DNA of 64,000 nt from Odiellus spinosus (taxonomy: Eukaryota; Arthropoda; Arachnida; Opiliones; Phalangiidae), in the NCBI GenBank assembly GCA_963920705.1, contig OY987238.1, positions 62,001 through 126,000 on the forward strand, given 5' to 3'. Positions 53,411 to 64,000 of the stretch are shown here, piece after piece. The position numbers and the translations under genes are program-made. Position 1 is the stretch's first letter, and each line of letters opens with the position of its first letter. The notes under the pieces were generated by a model. That model saw only the letters and a list, made by a program, of their open reading frames with translations, had not been told where the DNA came from and ran no database searches.

Positions 53411-56400
53411 TAGATTCACAAATTTCCCAAGTATAGATTCATAAATTTCCCAAGTATAGATTCACAAATTTTCCAAGTATAGATTCACAAATTTTCCAAG
53501 TATAGATTCACAAATTTTCCAAGTATAGATTCACAAATTTTCCAAGTATAGATTCACAAATTTTCCAAGTATAGATTCACAAATTTCCCAAGTATAGAGA
53601 TACAAATTTCCCAAGTATAGATCCACTAATTTCCCAAATATATCCACCAATTTCCCAAGTATAGATTCACATATTTCCCAAGTATAGATTCACATATTTC
53701 CCAAGTATAGATTCACAAATTTCCCAAGTATAGATCCACCAATTTCCCAAATATATCCACCAATTTCCCAAGTATAGATTCACATATTTCCCAAGTATAG
53801 ATTCACAAATTTCCCAAGTATAGATCCACCAATTTCCCAAGTATTGATCCACCAATTTCCCAAGTATAGATTCACAAATTTTCCAAGTATAGATTCACAA
53901 ATTTCCCAAGTATAGATTCACAAATTTCCCAAGTATAGATTTACAAATTTCCCAAGTATAGATTCACAAATTTCCGAAGTAGAGATTCACAAATTTTCCA
54001 AGTATAGATTCAAAAAATTTCCAAGTATAGATTCACAAATTTTCCAAGTATAGATTCACAAATTTCCCAAGTATAGATTCAAAAATTTTCCAAGTATAGA
54101 TTCACAAATTATTCAAGTATAGATTCACAAATTATACAAGTATAGATTCACAAATTTGCCAAGTATAGATTCACAAATTTCCCAAGTATAGATTCATAAA
54201 TTTCCCAAGTATAGATTCACAAATTTTCCAAGTATAGATTCACAAATTTTCCAAGTATAGATTCACAAATTTTCCAAGTATAGATTCACAAATTTCCCAA
54301 GTATAGATTCACAAATTTCCCAATATAGATCCACCAATTTCCCAAGTATAGATTCACCAATTTCCAAGTATAGATTCACATATTTCCCAAGTATAGATTC
54401 ACAAATTTTCCAAGTATAGATTCACAAATGTCCCAAGCATAGATTCACAAATTTTCCAAGTATAGATTCACAAATTTCCCAAGTAGAGATTCACAAATTT
54501 CCCAAGTATAGATTCACAAATTTCCCAAGTATAGATTCACAAATTTCCCAAGTATAGATCCACCAATTTCCCAAGTATAGATCCACCAATTTCCCAAGTA
54601 TAGATTCACAAATTTTCCAAGTATAGATTCACAAATTTTCCAAGTATAGATTCACAAATTTCCCAAATATAGATTCACAAATTTTCCAAGTATAGATTCA
54701 CAAATTTTCCAAGTATAGATTCACAAATGTCCCAAGTATACATCCACCAATTTCCCAAGTATATCCACCAATTTCCCAAGTATAGATTCACAAATTTTCC
54801 AAGTATAGATTCACAAATTTTCCAAGTATAGATTCACAAATTTCCCAAATATAGATTCACAAATTTTCCAAGTATAGATTCACAAATTTTCCAAGTATAG
54901 ATTCACAAATTTCCCAAGTATACATCCACCAATTTCCCAAGTATATCCACCAATTTCCCAAATATAGATTCACAAATTTCCCAAGTATACATCCACCAAT
55001 TTCCCAAGTATATCCAAAAATTTCCCAAGTATAGATTCACAAATTTTCCAAGTATAGATTCACAAATTTCCCAAGTATAGTTTCAAAAATTTTCCAAGTA
55101 TAGATTCACAAATTATCCAAGTATAGATTCACAAATTATCCAAGTATAGATTCACAAATTTTCCAAGTATAGATTCACAAATTTTCCAAGTATAGATTCA
55201 CAAATTTCCCAAGTATAGATTCATAAATTTCCCAAGTATAGATTCACAAATTTTACAAGTATAGATTCACAAATTTTCCAAGTATAGATTCACAAATTTT
55301 CCAAGTATAGATTCACAAATTTCCCAAAATAGATCCACCAATTTCCCAAGTATAGATTCACCAATTTCCAAGTATAGATTCACATATTTCCCAAGTATAG
55401 ATCCACCAATATCCCAAGTATAGATCCACCAATTTCCCAAGTATAGATTCACAAATTTTCCAAGTATAGATTCACAAATTTTCCAAGTATAGATTCACAA
55501 ATTTCCCAAGTATAGATTCACAAATTTCCGAAGTATAGATTCACAAATTTCCCAAGTATAGATCCACCAATTTCCCAAGTATAGATCCTCCAATTTCCCA
55601 AGTATAGATTCACAAATTTTCAAAGTAGAGATTCACAAATTTCCCAAGTATAGATTCACAAATTTCCGAAGTATAGATTCACAAATTTCCCAAGTATAGA
55701 TCCACAAATTTCCCAAGTATAGATTAACAAATTTCCCAAGTATAGATTCACAAATTTTCCAAGTATAGATTGACAAATTTCCCAAGTATAGATTGACAAA
55801 TTTCCCAAGTATAGATTCACAAATTTCCCAAGTATAGATTCATAAATTTCCCAAGTATAGATTCACAAATTTTACAAGTATAGATTCACAAATTTTCCAA
55901 GTATAGATTCACAAATTTTCCAAGTATAGATTCACAAATTTCCCAAAATAGATCCACCAATTTCCCAAGTATAGATTCACCAATTTCCAAGTATAGATTC
56001 ACATATTTCCCAAGTATAGATTCACAAATTTCCCAAGTATAGATTCACAAATTTCCGAAGTATAGATTCACAAATTTTCCAAGTATAGGTTCACAAATTT
56101 CCCAAGTATAGATTCACAAATTTCCGAAGTAGAGATTCACAAATTTTCCAAGTATAGATTCACAAATTTTCCAAGTATAGATTCACAAATTATCCAAGTA
56201 TAGATTCACAAATTATCCAAGTATAGATTCACAAATTTGCCAAGTTTATATTCACAAATTTTCCAAGTATAGATTCACAAATTTCCCAAGTATAGATTCA
56301 TAAATTTCCCAAGTATAGATTCACAAATTTTCCAAGTATAGATTCACAAATTTTCCAAGTATAGATTCACAAATTTGCCAAGTATAGATTCACAAATTTT

Positions 56401-59400
56401 CCAAGTGTAGATTCACAAATTTCCCAAGTATAGATTCATAAATTTCCCAAGTATAGATTCACAAATTTTCCAAGTATAGATTCACAAATTTTCCAAGTAT
56501 AGATTCACAAATTTTCCAAGTATAGATTCACAAATTTTCCAAGTATAGATTCACAAATTTCCCAAGTATAGAGATACAAATTTCCCAAGTATAGATCCAC
56601 TAATTTCCCAAATATATCCACCAATTTCCCAAGTATAGATTCACATATTTCCCAAGTATAGATTCACATATTTCCCAAGTATAGATTCACAAATTTCCCA
56701 AGTATAGATCCACCAATTTCCCAAATATATCCACCAATTTCCCAAGTATAGATTCACATATTTCCCAAGTATAGATTCACAAATTTCCCAAGTATAGATC
56801 CACCAATTTCCCAAGTATTGATCCACCAATTTCCCAAGTATAGATTCACAAATTTTCCAAGTATAGATTCACAAATTTCCCAAGTATAGATCCACAAATT
56901 TCCCAAGTATAGATTAACAAATTTCCCAAGTATAGATTCACAAATTTTCCAAGTATAGATTGACAAATTTCCCAAGTATAGATTGACAAATTTCCCAAGT
57001 ATAGATTCACAAATTTCCCAAGTATAGATTCATAAATTTCCCAAGTATAGATTCACAAATTTTACAAGTATAGATTCACAAATTTTCCAAGTATAGATTC
57101 ACAAATTTTCCAAGTATAGATTCACAAATTTCCCAAAATAGATCCACCAATTTCCCAAGTATAGATTCACCAATTTCCAAGTATAGATTCACATATTTCC
57201 CAAGTATAGATTCACAAATTTCCCAAGTATAGATTCACAAATTTCCGAAGTATAGATTCACAAATTTTCCAAGTATAGGTTCACAAATTTCCCAAGTTTA
57301 TATTCACAAATTTTCCAAGTATAGATTCACAAATTTCCCAAGTATAGATTCATAAATTTCCCAAGTATAGATTCACAAATTTTCCAAGTATAGATTCACA
57401 AATTTTCCAAGTATAGATTCACAAATTTGCCAAGTATAGATTCACAAATTTTCCAAGTGTAGATTCACAAATTTCCCAAGTATAGATTCATAAATTTCCC
57501 AAGTATAGATTCACAAATTTTCCAAGTATAGATTCACAAATTTTCCAAGTATAGATTCACAAATTTTCCAAGTATAGATTCACAAATTTTCCAAGTATAG
57601 ATTCACAAATTTCCCAAGTATAGAGATACAAATTTCCCAAGTATAGATCCACTAATTTCCCAAATATATCCACCAATTTCCCAAGTATAGATTCACATAT
57701 TTCCCAAGTATAGATTCACATATTTCCCAAGTATAGATTCACAAATTTCCCAAGTATAGATCCACCAATTTCCCAAATATATCCACCAATTTCCCAAGTA
57801 TAGATTCACATATTTCCCAAGTATAGATTCACAAATTTCCCAAGTATAGATCCACCAATTTCCCAAGTATTGATCCACCAATTTCCCAAGTATAGATTCA
57901 CAAATTTTCCAAGTATAGATTCACAAATTTCCCAAGTATAGATTCACAAATTTCCCAAGTATAGATTCACAAATTTCCCAAGTATAGATTCACAAATTTC
58001 CGAAGTAGAGATTCACAAATTTTCCAAGTATAGATTCAAAAAATTTCCAAGTATAGATTCACAAATTTTCCAAGTATAGATTCACAAATTTCCCAAGTAT
58101 AGATTCAAAAATTTTCCAAGTATAGATTCACAAATTATTCAAGTATAGATTCACAAATTATACAAGTATAGATTCACAAATTTGCCAAGTATAGATTCAC
58201 AAATTTCCCAAGTATAGATTCATAAATTTCCCAAGTATAGATTCACAAATTTTCCAAGTATAGATTCACAAATTTTCCAAGTATAGATTCACAAATTTTC
58301 CAAGTATAGATTCACAAATTTCCCAAGTATAGATTCACAAATTTCCCAATATAGATCCACCAATTTCCCAAGTATAGATTCACATATTTCCCAAGTATAG
58401 ATTCACAAATTTTCCAAGTATAGATTCACAAATGTCCCAAGCATAGATTCACAAATTTTCCAAGTATAGATTCACAAATTTCCCAAGTAGAGATTCACAA
58501 ATTTCCCAAGTATAGATTCACAAATTTCCCAAGTATAGATTCACAAATTTCCCAAGTATAGATCCACCAATTTCCCAAGTATAGATCCACCAATTTCCCA
58601 AGTATAGATTCACAAATTTTGCAAGTATAGATTCACAAATTTTCCAAGTATAGATTCACAAATTTCCCAAATATAGATTCACAAATTTTCCAAGTATAGA
58701 TTCACAAATTTTCCAAGTATAGATTCACAAATGTCCCAAGTATACATCCACCAATTTCCCAAGTATATCCACCAATTTCCCAAGTATAGATTCACAAATT
58801 TTCCAAGTATAGATTCACAAATTTTCCAAGTATAGATTCACAAATTTCCCAAATATAGATTCACAAATTTTCCAAGTATAGATTCACAAATTTTCCAAGT
58901 ATAGATTCACAAATTTCCCAAGTATACATCCACCAATTTCCCAAGTATATCCACCAATTTCCCAAGTATAGATTCACAAATTTCCCAAGTATACATCCAC
59001 CAATTTCCCAAGTATATCCAAAAATTTCCCAAGTATAGATTCACAAATTTTCCAAGTATAGATTCACAAATTTCCCAAGTATAGTTTCAAAAATTTTCCA
59101 AGTATAGATTCACAAATTATCCAAGTATAGATTCACAAATTATCCAAGTATAGATTCACAAATTTTCCAAGTATAGATTCACAAATTTTCCAAGTATAGA
59201 TTCACAAATTTCCCAAGTATAGATTCATAAATTTCCCAAGTATAGATTCACAAATTTTACAAGTATAGATTCACAAATTTTCCAAGTATAGATTCACAAA
59301 TTTTCCAAGTATAGATTCACAAATTTCCCAAAATAGATCCACCAATTTCCCAAGTATAGATTCACCAATTTCCAAGTATAGATTCACATATTTCCCAAGT

Positions 59401-60350
59401 ATAGATCCACCAATATCCCAAGTATAGATCCACCAATTTCCCAAGTATAGATTCACAAATTTTCCAAGTATAGATTCACAAATTTTCCAAGTATAGATTC
59501 ACAAATTTCCCAAGTATAGATTCACAAATTTCCGAAGTATAGATTCACAAATTTCCCAAGTATAGATCCACCAATTTCCCAAGTATAGATCCTCCAATTT
59601 CCCAAGTATAGATTCACAAATTTTCAAAGTAGAGATTCACAAATTTCCCAAGTATAGATTCACAAATTTCCGAAGTATAGATTCACAAATTTCCCAAGTA
59701 TAGATCCACAAATTTCCCAAGTATAGATTAACAAATTTCCCAAGTATAGATTCACAAATTTTCCAAGTATAGATTGACAAATTTCCCAAGTATAGATTGA
59801 CAAATTTCCCAAGTATAGATTCACAAATTTCCCAAGTATAGATTCATAAATTTCCCAAGTATAGATTCACAAATTTTACAAGTATAGATTCACAAATTTT
59901 CCAAGTATAGATTCACAAATTTTCCAAGTATAGATTCACAAATTTCCCAAAATAGATCCACCAATTTCCCAAGTATAGATTCACCAATTTCCAAGTATAG
60001 ATTCACATATTTCCCAAGTATAGATTCACAAATTTCCCAAGTATAGATTCACAAATTTCCGAAGTATAGATTCACAAATTTTCCAAGTATAGGTTCACAA
60101 ATTTCCCAAGTATAGATTCACAAATTTCCGAAGTAGAGATTCACAAATTTTCCAAGTATAGATTCACAAATTTTCCAAGTATAGATTCACAAATTATCCA
60201 AGTATAGATTCACAAATTATCCAAGTATAGATTCACAAATTTGCCAAGTTTATATTCACAAATTTTCCAAGTATAGATTCACAAATTTCCCAAGTATAGA
60301 TTCATAAATTTCCCAAGTATAGATTCACAAATTTTCCAAGTATAGATTCA
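53411..60350. repeat. 4,004-bp HOR, two copies
   Basis: TGTCCC at 54,429/58,433, TATAGTTTCAAAAA at 55,080/59,084, a cassette at 55,267/59,271, GATCCTCC at 55,587/59,591 and CAAGTTTATATTC at 56,241/60,245 are all 4,004 bp apart. Upstream the offset is 4,026 bp (53,667/57,693). The 22-bp difference is one whole 22-bp TTCACCAATTTCCAAG monomer, present near 54,352 and missing near 58,372. Matching ends near 56,345/60,350. Markers of this domain are TATATCCAAAAATTT, CCCAAAATAGATCC, TCCTCC, TTTTCAAAGTAGAG and GATTAACAAA. Confidence 0.9.
56240..57700. repeat. 1,052-bp and 1,190-bp nested duplications at the 4-kb unit junction
   Basis: AAGTGTAG lies at 56,407 and 57,459, CAAGTTTATATTC recurs from about 56,241 to about 57,294, and a cassette runs from 56,641 to 57,693. 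These are about 1,052 bp apart. Between them, the tract from GATCCACAAATTT and GATTAACAAA at 55,721 recurs at 56,911, 1,190 bp apart, and includes the TTTTACAAG, CCCAAAATAG and TATAGGTTCAC monomers. The segment therefore joins a copied piece of 55.68-56.1 kb to a copied piece of 56.24-56.65 kb, and the second 4-kb unit starts at its end. Confidence 0.82.
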
Positions 60351-63300
60351 CAAATTTCCCAAGTATAGATTCACAAATTTCCAAATATAGATCCACCAAT
60401 TTCCCAAGTATAGATTCACATGTTTCCCAAGTATAGATTCACAAATTTTCCAAGTATAGATTCACAAATTTCCCAAGCATAGATTCACAAATTTTCCAAG
60501 TATAGATTCACAAATTTCCCAAGTATAGATTCACAAATTTCCCAAGTATAGATTCACAAATTTCCCAAGTATAGATCCACCAATTTCCCAAGTATAGATC
60601 CACCAATTTCCCAAGTATAGATTCACAAATTTTCCAAGTATAGATTCACAAATTTTCCAAGTATAGATTCACAAATTTCCCAAGTATAGATTCACAAATT
60701 TCCGAAGTATAGATTCACAAATTTCCCAAGTATAGATCCACCAATTTCCCAAGTATAGATCCTCCAATTTCCCAAGTATAGATTCACAAATTTTCAAAGT
60801 AGAGATTCACAAATTTCCCAAGTATAGATTTACAAATTTCCGAAGTATAGATTCACAAATTTCCCAAGTATAGATCCACAAATTTCCCAAGTATAGATTG
60901 ACAAATTTCCCAAGTATAGATTCACAAATTTTCCAAGTATAGATTGACAAATTTCCCAAGTATAGATTCACAAATTTCCCAAGTATAGATTCACAAATTT
61001 TCCAAGTATAGATTGACAAATTTCCCAAGTATAGATTCACAAATTTTCCAAGTATAGATTGACAAATTTCCCAAGTATAGATTCACAAATTTTCCAAGTA
61101 TAGATTGACAAATTTCCCAAGTATAGATTCACAAATTTCCCAAGTATAGATTCACAAATTTTCCAAGTATAGATTCACAAATTTCCCAAGTAGAGATTCA
61201 CAAATTTCCCAAGTATAGATTCACAAATTTCCCAAGTATAGATTCACAAATTTCCCAAGTATAGATCCACCAATTTCCCAAGTATAGATTCACAAATTTC
61301 CCAAGTATAGATTCACAAATTTCCCAATATAGATCCACCAATTTCCCAAGTATAGATTCACCAATTTCCAAGTATAGATTCACATATTTCCCAAGTATAG
61401 ATTCACAAATTTTCCAAGTATAGATTCACAAATGTCCCAAGCATAGATTCACAAATTTTCCAAATATAGATTCACAAATTTCCCAAGTAGAGATTCACAA
61501 ATTTCCCAAGTATAGATTCAAAATTTCCCAAGTATAGATTCACAAATTTCCCAAGTATAGATCCACCAATTTCCCAAGTATAGATCCACCAATTTCCCAA
61601 GTATAGATTCACAAATTTTCCAAGTATAGATTCGCAAATTTTCCAAGTATAGATTCACAAATTTCCCAAATATAGATTCACAAATTTTCCAAGTATAGAT
61701 TCACAAATTTTCCAAGTATAGATTCACAAATGTCCCAAGCATAGATTCACAAATTTTCCAAGTATAGATTCACAAATTTCCCAAGTAGAGATTCACAAAT
61801 TTCCCAAGTATAGATTCACAAATTTCCCAAGTATAGATTCACAAATTTCCCAAGTATAGATTCACATAGTTCCTAAGTATAGATTCACAAATTTCCCAAG
61901 TATAGATTCACAAATTTCCGAAGTATAGATTCAGAAATTTTCCAAGTATATATTCACAAATTTTCCAAGTATAGATTCACAAATGTCCCAAGCATAGATT
62001 CACAAATTTTCCAAGTATAGATTCACAAATTTCCCAAGTAGAGACTCACAAATTTCCCAAGTATAGATTCACAAATTTCCCAAGTATAGATTCACAAATT
62101 TTCCAAGTATAGATTCACAAATTTCCCAAATATAGATTCACAAATTTTCCAAGTATAGATTCACAAATTTTCCAAGTATAGATTCACAAATTTCCCAAGT
62201 ATACATCCACCAATTTCCCAAGTATATCCAAAAATTTCCCAAGTATAGATTCACAAATTTTCCAAGTATAGATTCACAAATTTCCCAAGTATAGTTTCAA
62301 AAATTTTCCAAGTATAGATTCACAAATTATCCAAGTATAGATTCACAAATTATCCAAGTATAGATTCACAAATTTTCCAAGTATAGATTCACAAATTTTC
62401 CAAGTATAGATTCACAAATTTCCCAAGTATAGATTCATAAATTTCCCAAGTATAGATTCACAAATTTTCCAAGTATAGATTCACAAATTTCCCAAGTATA
62501 GTTTCAAAAATTTTCCAAGTATAGATTCACAAATTATCCAAGTATAGATTCACAAATTATCCAAGTATAGATTCACAAATTTTCCAAGTATAGATTCACA
62601 AATTTCCCAAGTATAGATTCACAAATTTCCGAAGTATAGATTCACAAATTTTCCAAGTATAGGTTCACAAATTTCCCAAGTATAGATTCACAAATTTCCG
62701 AAGTAGAGATTCACAAATTTTCCAAGTATAGATTCACAAATTTTCCAAGTATAGATTCACAAATTATCCAAGTATAGATTCACAAATTATCCAAGTATAG
62801 ATTCACAAATTTGCCAAGTTTAGATTCACCAATTTCCCAAGTATAGATTCACATGTTTCCCAAGTATAGATTCACAAATTTTCCAAGTATAGATTCACAA
62901 ATTTCCCAAGCATAGATTCACAAATTTTCCAAGATTAGATTCACAAATTTCCCAAGTAGAGATTCACAAATTTCCCAAGTATAGATTCACAAATTTCCCA
63001 AGTATAGATTCACAAATTTCCCAAGTATAGATCCACCAATTTCCCAAGTATAGATCCACCAAATTTCCCAAGTATAGATTCACAAATTTTCCAAGTATAG
63101 ATTCACAAATTTTCCAAGTATAGATTCACAAATTTCCCAAGTATAGATTCACAAATTTCCGAAGTATAGATTCACAAATTTCCCAAGTATAGATCCACCA
63201 ATTTCCCAAGTATAGATCCTCCAATTTCCCAAGTATAGATTCACAAATTTTCAAAGTAGAGATTCACAAATTTCCCAAGTATAGATTCACAAATTTCCGA

Positions 63301-64000
63301 AGTATAGATTCAGAAATTTTCCAAGTATATATTCACAAATTTTCCAAGTATAGATTCACAAATGTCCCAAGCATAGATTCACAAATTTTCCAAGTATAGA
63401 TTCACAAATTTCCCAAGTAGAGACTCACAAATTTCCCAAGTATAGATTCACAAATTTCCCAAGTATAGATTCACAAATTTCCCAAGTATAGATCCACCAA
63501 TTTCCCAAGTATAGATCCATAATTTCCCAAGTATAGATTCACAAATTTTCCAAGTATAGATTCACAAATTTTCCAAGTATAGATTCACAAATTTCCCAAA
63601 TATAGATTCACAAATTTTCCAAGTATAGATTCACAAATTTTCCAAGTATAGATTCACAAATTTCCCAAGTATACATCCACCAATTTCCCAAGTATATCCA
63701 CCAATTTCCCAAGTATAGATTCACAAATTTCCCAAGTATACATCCACCAATTTCCCAAGTATATCCAAAAATTTCCCAAGTATAGATTCACAAATTTTCC
63801 AAGTATAGATTCACAAATTTCCCAAGTATAGTTTCAAAAATTTTCCAAGTATAGATTCACAAATTATCCAAGTATAGATTCACAAATTATCCAAGTATAG
63901 ATTCACAAATTTTCCAAGTATAGATTCACAAATTTTCCAAGTATAGATTCACAAATTTCCCAAGTATAGATTCATAAATTTCCCAAGTATAGATTCACAA
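60351..64000. repeat. Mixed short-range repeats at the right edge
   Basis: TGTCCCAAGC lies at 61,433, 61,731, 61,984 and 63,363 (298, 253 and 1,379 bp apart, i.e. 13, 11 and 60 monomers within 1 bp). GATCCTCC recurs at 60,761 and 63,218, and TATAGTTTCAAAAA at 62,294, 62,501 and 63,831. Between 60.88 and 61.11 kb TATAGATTGAC monomers alternate with standard ones at very high density. Private length variants are frequent: 22-mers near 60,380, 61,518 and 63,513, and a 24-mer near 63,050. The right edge cuts the array in mid-monomer. Confidence 0.82.
62270..62600. repeat. 207-bp tandem duplication
   Basis: The TATAGTTTCAAAAATTTTCC monomer followed by two ATTATCC monomers occurs at 62,294 and again at 62,501, exactly 207 bp or nine monomers apart. 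The related module at 55,080, 59,084 and 63,831 is single. This is the shortest HOR-scale duplication I could identify with confidence. The second copy then switches to the TTCCGAAG/TATAGGTTCAC tract. Confidence 0.85.

Larger units (their letters stand above)
1..64000. repeat. 23-bp AT-rich satellite array filling the whole window
   Basis: Every part of the window reads as the same short tandem repeat in one orientation. The monomer begins TATAGATTCAC and ends AAATTTTCCAAG or AAATTTCCCAAG, is 23 bp long, has 6-7 G+C per 23 bases, and contains a central AAATTT tract and one TATA. Length variants of 21, 22, 24 and 25 bp occur. Recurrent substitution types include TATAGATCCACC, TATACATCCACC, CACATATTT, TATAGATTTAC, ATTCATAAA, ATTATCC, ATTCAGAAA, ATGTCCCAAGC, TTCCGAAG, TAGAGATTC, TATTGATCC, TATAGATTGAC and TTTGCCAAG. 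The array enters at base 1 in monomer register and leaves at base 64,000 mid-monomer, so its true length is unknown. I saw no transposon, gene or unique sequence inside it. I do not recognise it as a named satellite family. Confidence 0.98.

Noticed and set aside
1-64000. CRISPR array, because of short regular repeats.
   Set aside because: The repeats are directly adjacent with no unique spacers, there is no leader, and no cas genes are present. The unit is a plain tandem satellite.
1-64000. TATA boxes: each monomer contains TATAGATT or TATATCC.
   Set aside because: The motif occurs thousands of times as part of the repeat, with no accompanying gene or other promoter element, so it carries no specific signal.
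1-64000. Telomeric repeat or centromere protein-B-like box.
   Set aside because: I saw no TTAGGG, TTTAGGG or TTAGG runs, and no CpG-containing TTCG...CGGG motif. A centromeric or subtelomeric position can be neither shown nor excluded.
1-64000. Transposon, LINE, SINE or LTR element inside the array.
   Set aside because: Monomer register is continuous through the window. No stretch longer than about one monomer departs from the satellite, so there is no room for an insertion.
1-64000. Inverted segments or hairpin-forming palindromes.
   Set aside because: All monomers read in one orientation. The only consistent palindrome is the 6-bp AAATTT core, too short for a cruciform.

Overview
The window is one uninterrupted, AT-rich tandem satellite. 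From the first to the last base it is a head-to-tail array of a monomer of about 23 bp, roughly 2,800 copies. The common monomer begins TATAGATTCAC and ends AAATTTTCCAAG (or AAATTTCCCAAG). The array runs off both ends of the window. I found no protein gene, RNA gene, transposon, CRISPR array, telomeric repeat or unique sequence, and no inverted block. An array of this kind points to heterochromatin of a eukaryote assembled from long reads (pericentromeric, subtelomeric or sex-chromosome-like). The sequence does not allow a species or lineage to be named.

The monomers fall into about 18 recurring types, told apart by one to four substitutions or by length. Most are 23 bp. There are recurrent 21-bp (GA missing from TATAGATCC), 22-bp (one C missing, or the closing G missing) and 25-bp (TATATG insertion type) forms. 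These occur in fixed orders and build higher-order repeats (HORs). Because the length variants are part of each HOR, HOR lengths equal 23 x N minus a few bases (617 = 27 x 23 - 4; 894 = 39 x 23 - 3; 1098 = 48 x 23 - 6).

Layout, with boundaries approximate to one or two monomers: 0.14-2.39 kb, two copies of a 1,098-bp HOR; 2.39-3.45 kb, a mixed cassette zone; 3.46-10.64 kb and 18.61-26.30 kb, two copies of a block of about 7.2-7.7 kb, 15.1 kb apart; 10.64-18.61 kb, related HORs with 617-, 778-, 1,715- and 2,150-bp spacings; 26.3-34.98 kb, HORs of 3,311/3,399 bp with internal 2,261- and 866-bp repeats; 34.98-37.4 kb, 894/917-bp HOR; 37.5-38.46 kb, a patch rich in private variants; 38.46-46.4 kb, HORs of 1,556/1,969/2,084 bp; 46.4-49.97 kb, 1,484/1,352-bp HOR; 49.98-53.4 kb, a displaced copy of 44.07-47.2 kb; 53.4-60.35 kb, 4,004-bp HOR; 60.35-64 kb, shorter mixed repeats including a 207-bp duplication.

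No genes act together here. The interest lies in how the array evolves: nested duplications at every scale from 207 bp to 15 kb, with copies differing by whole monomers, as expected for unequal exchange or slippage in register. The open frames of 61-91 codons on the minus strand are by-products of the repeat and are not annotated as genes.
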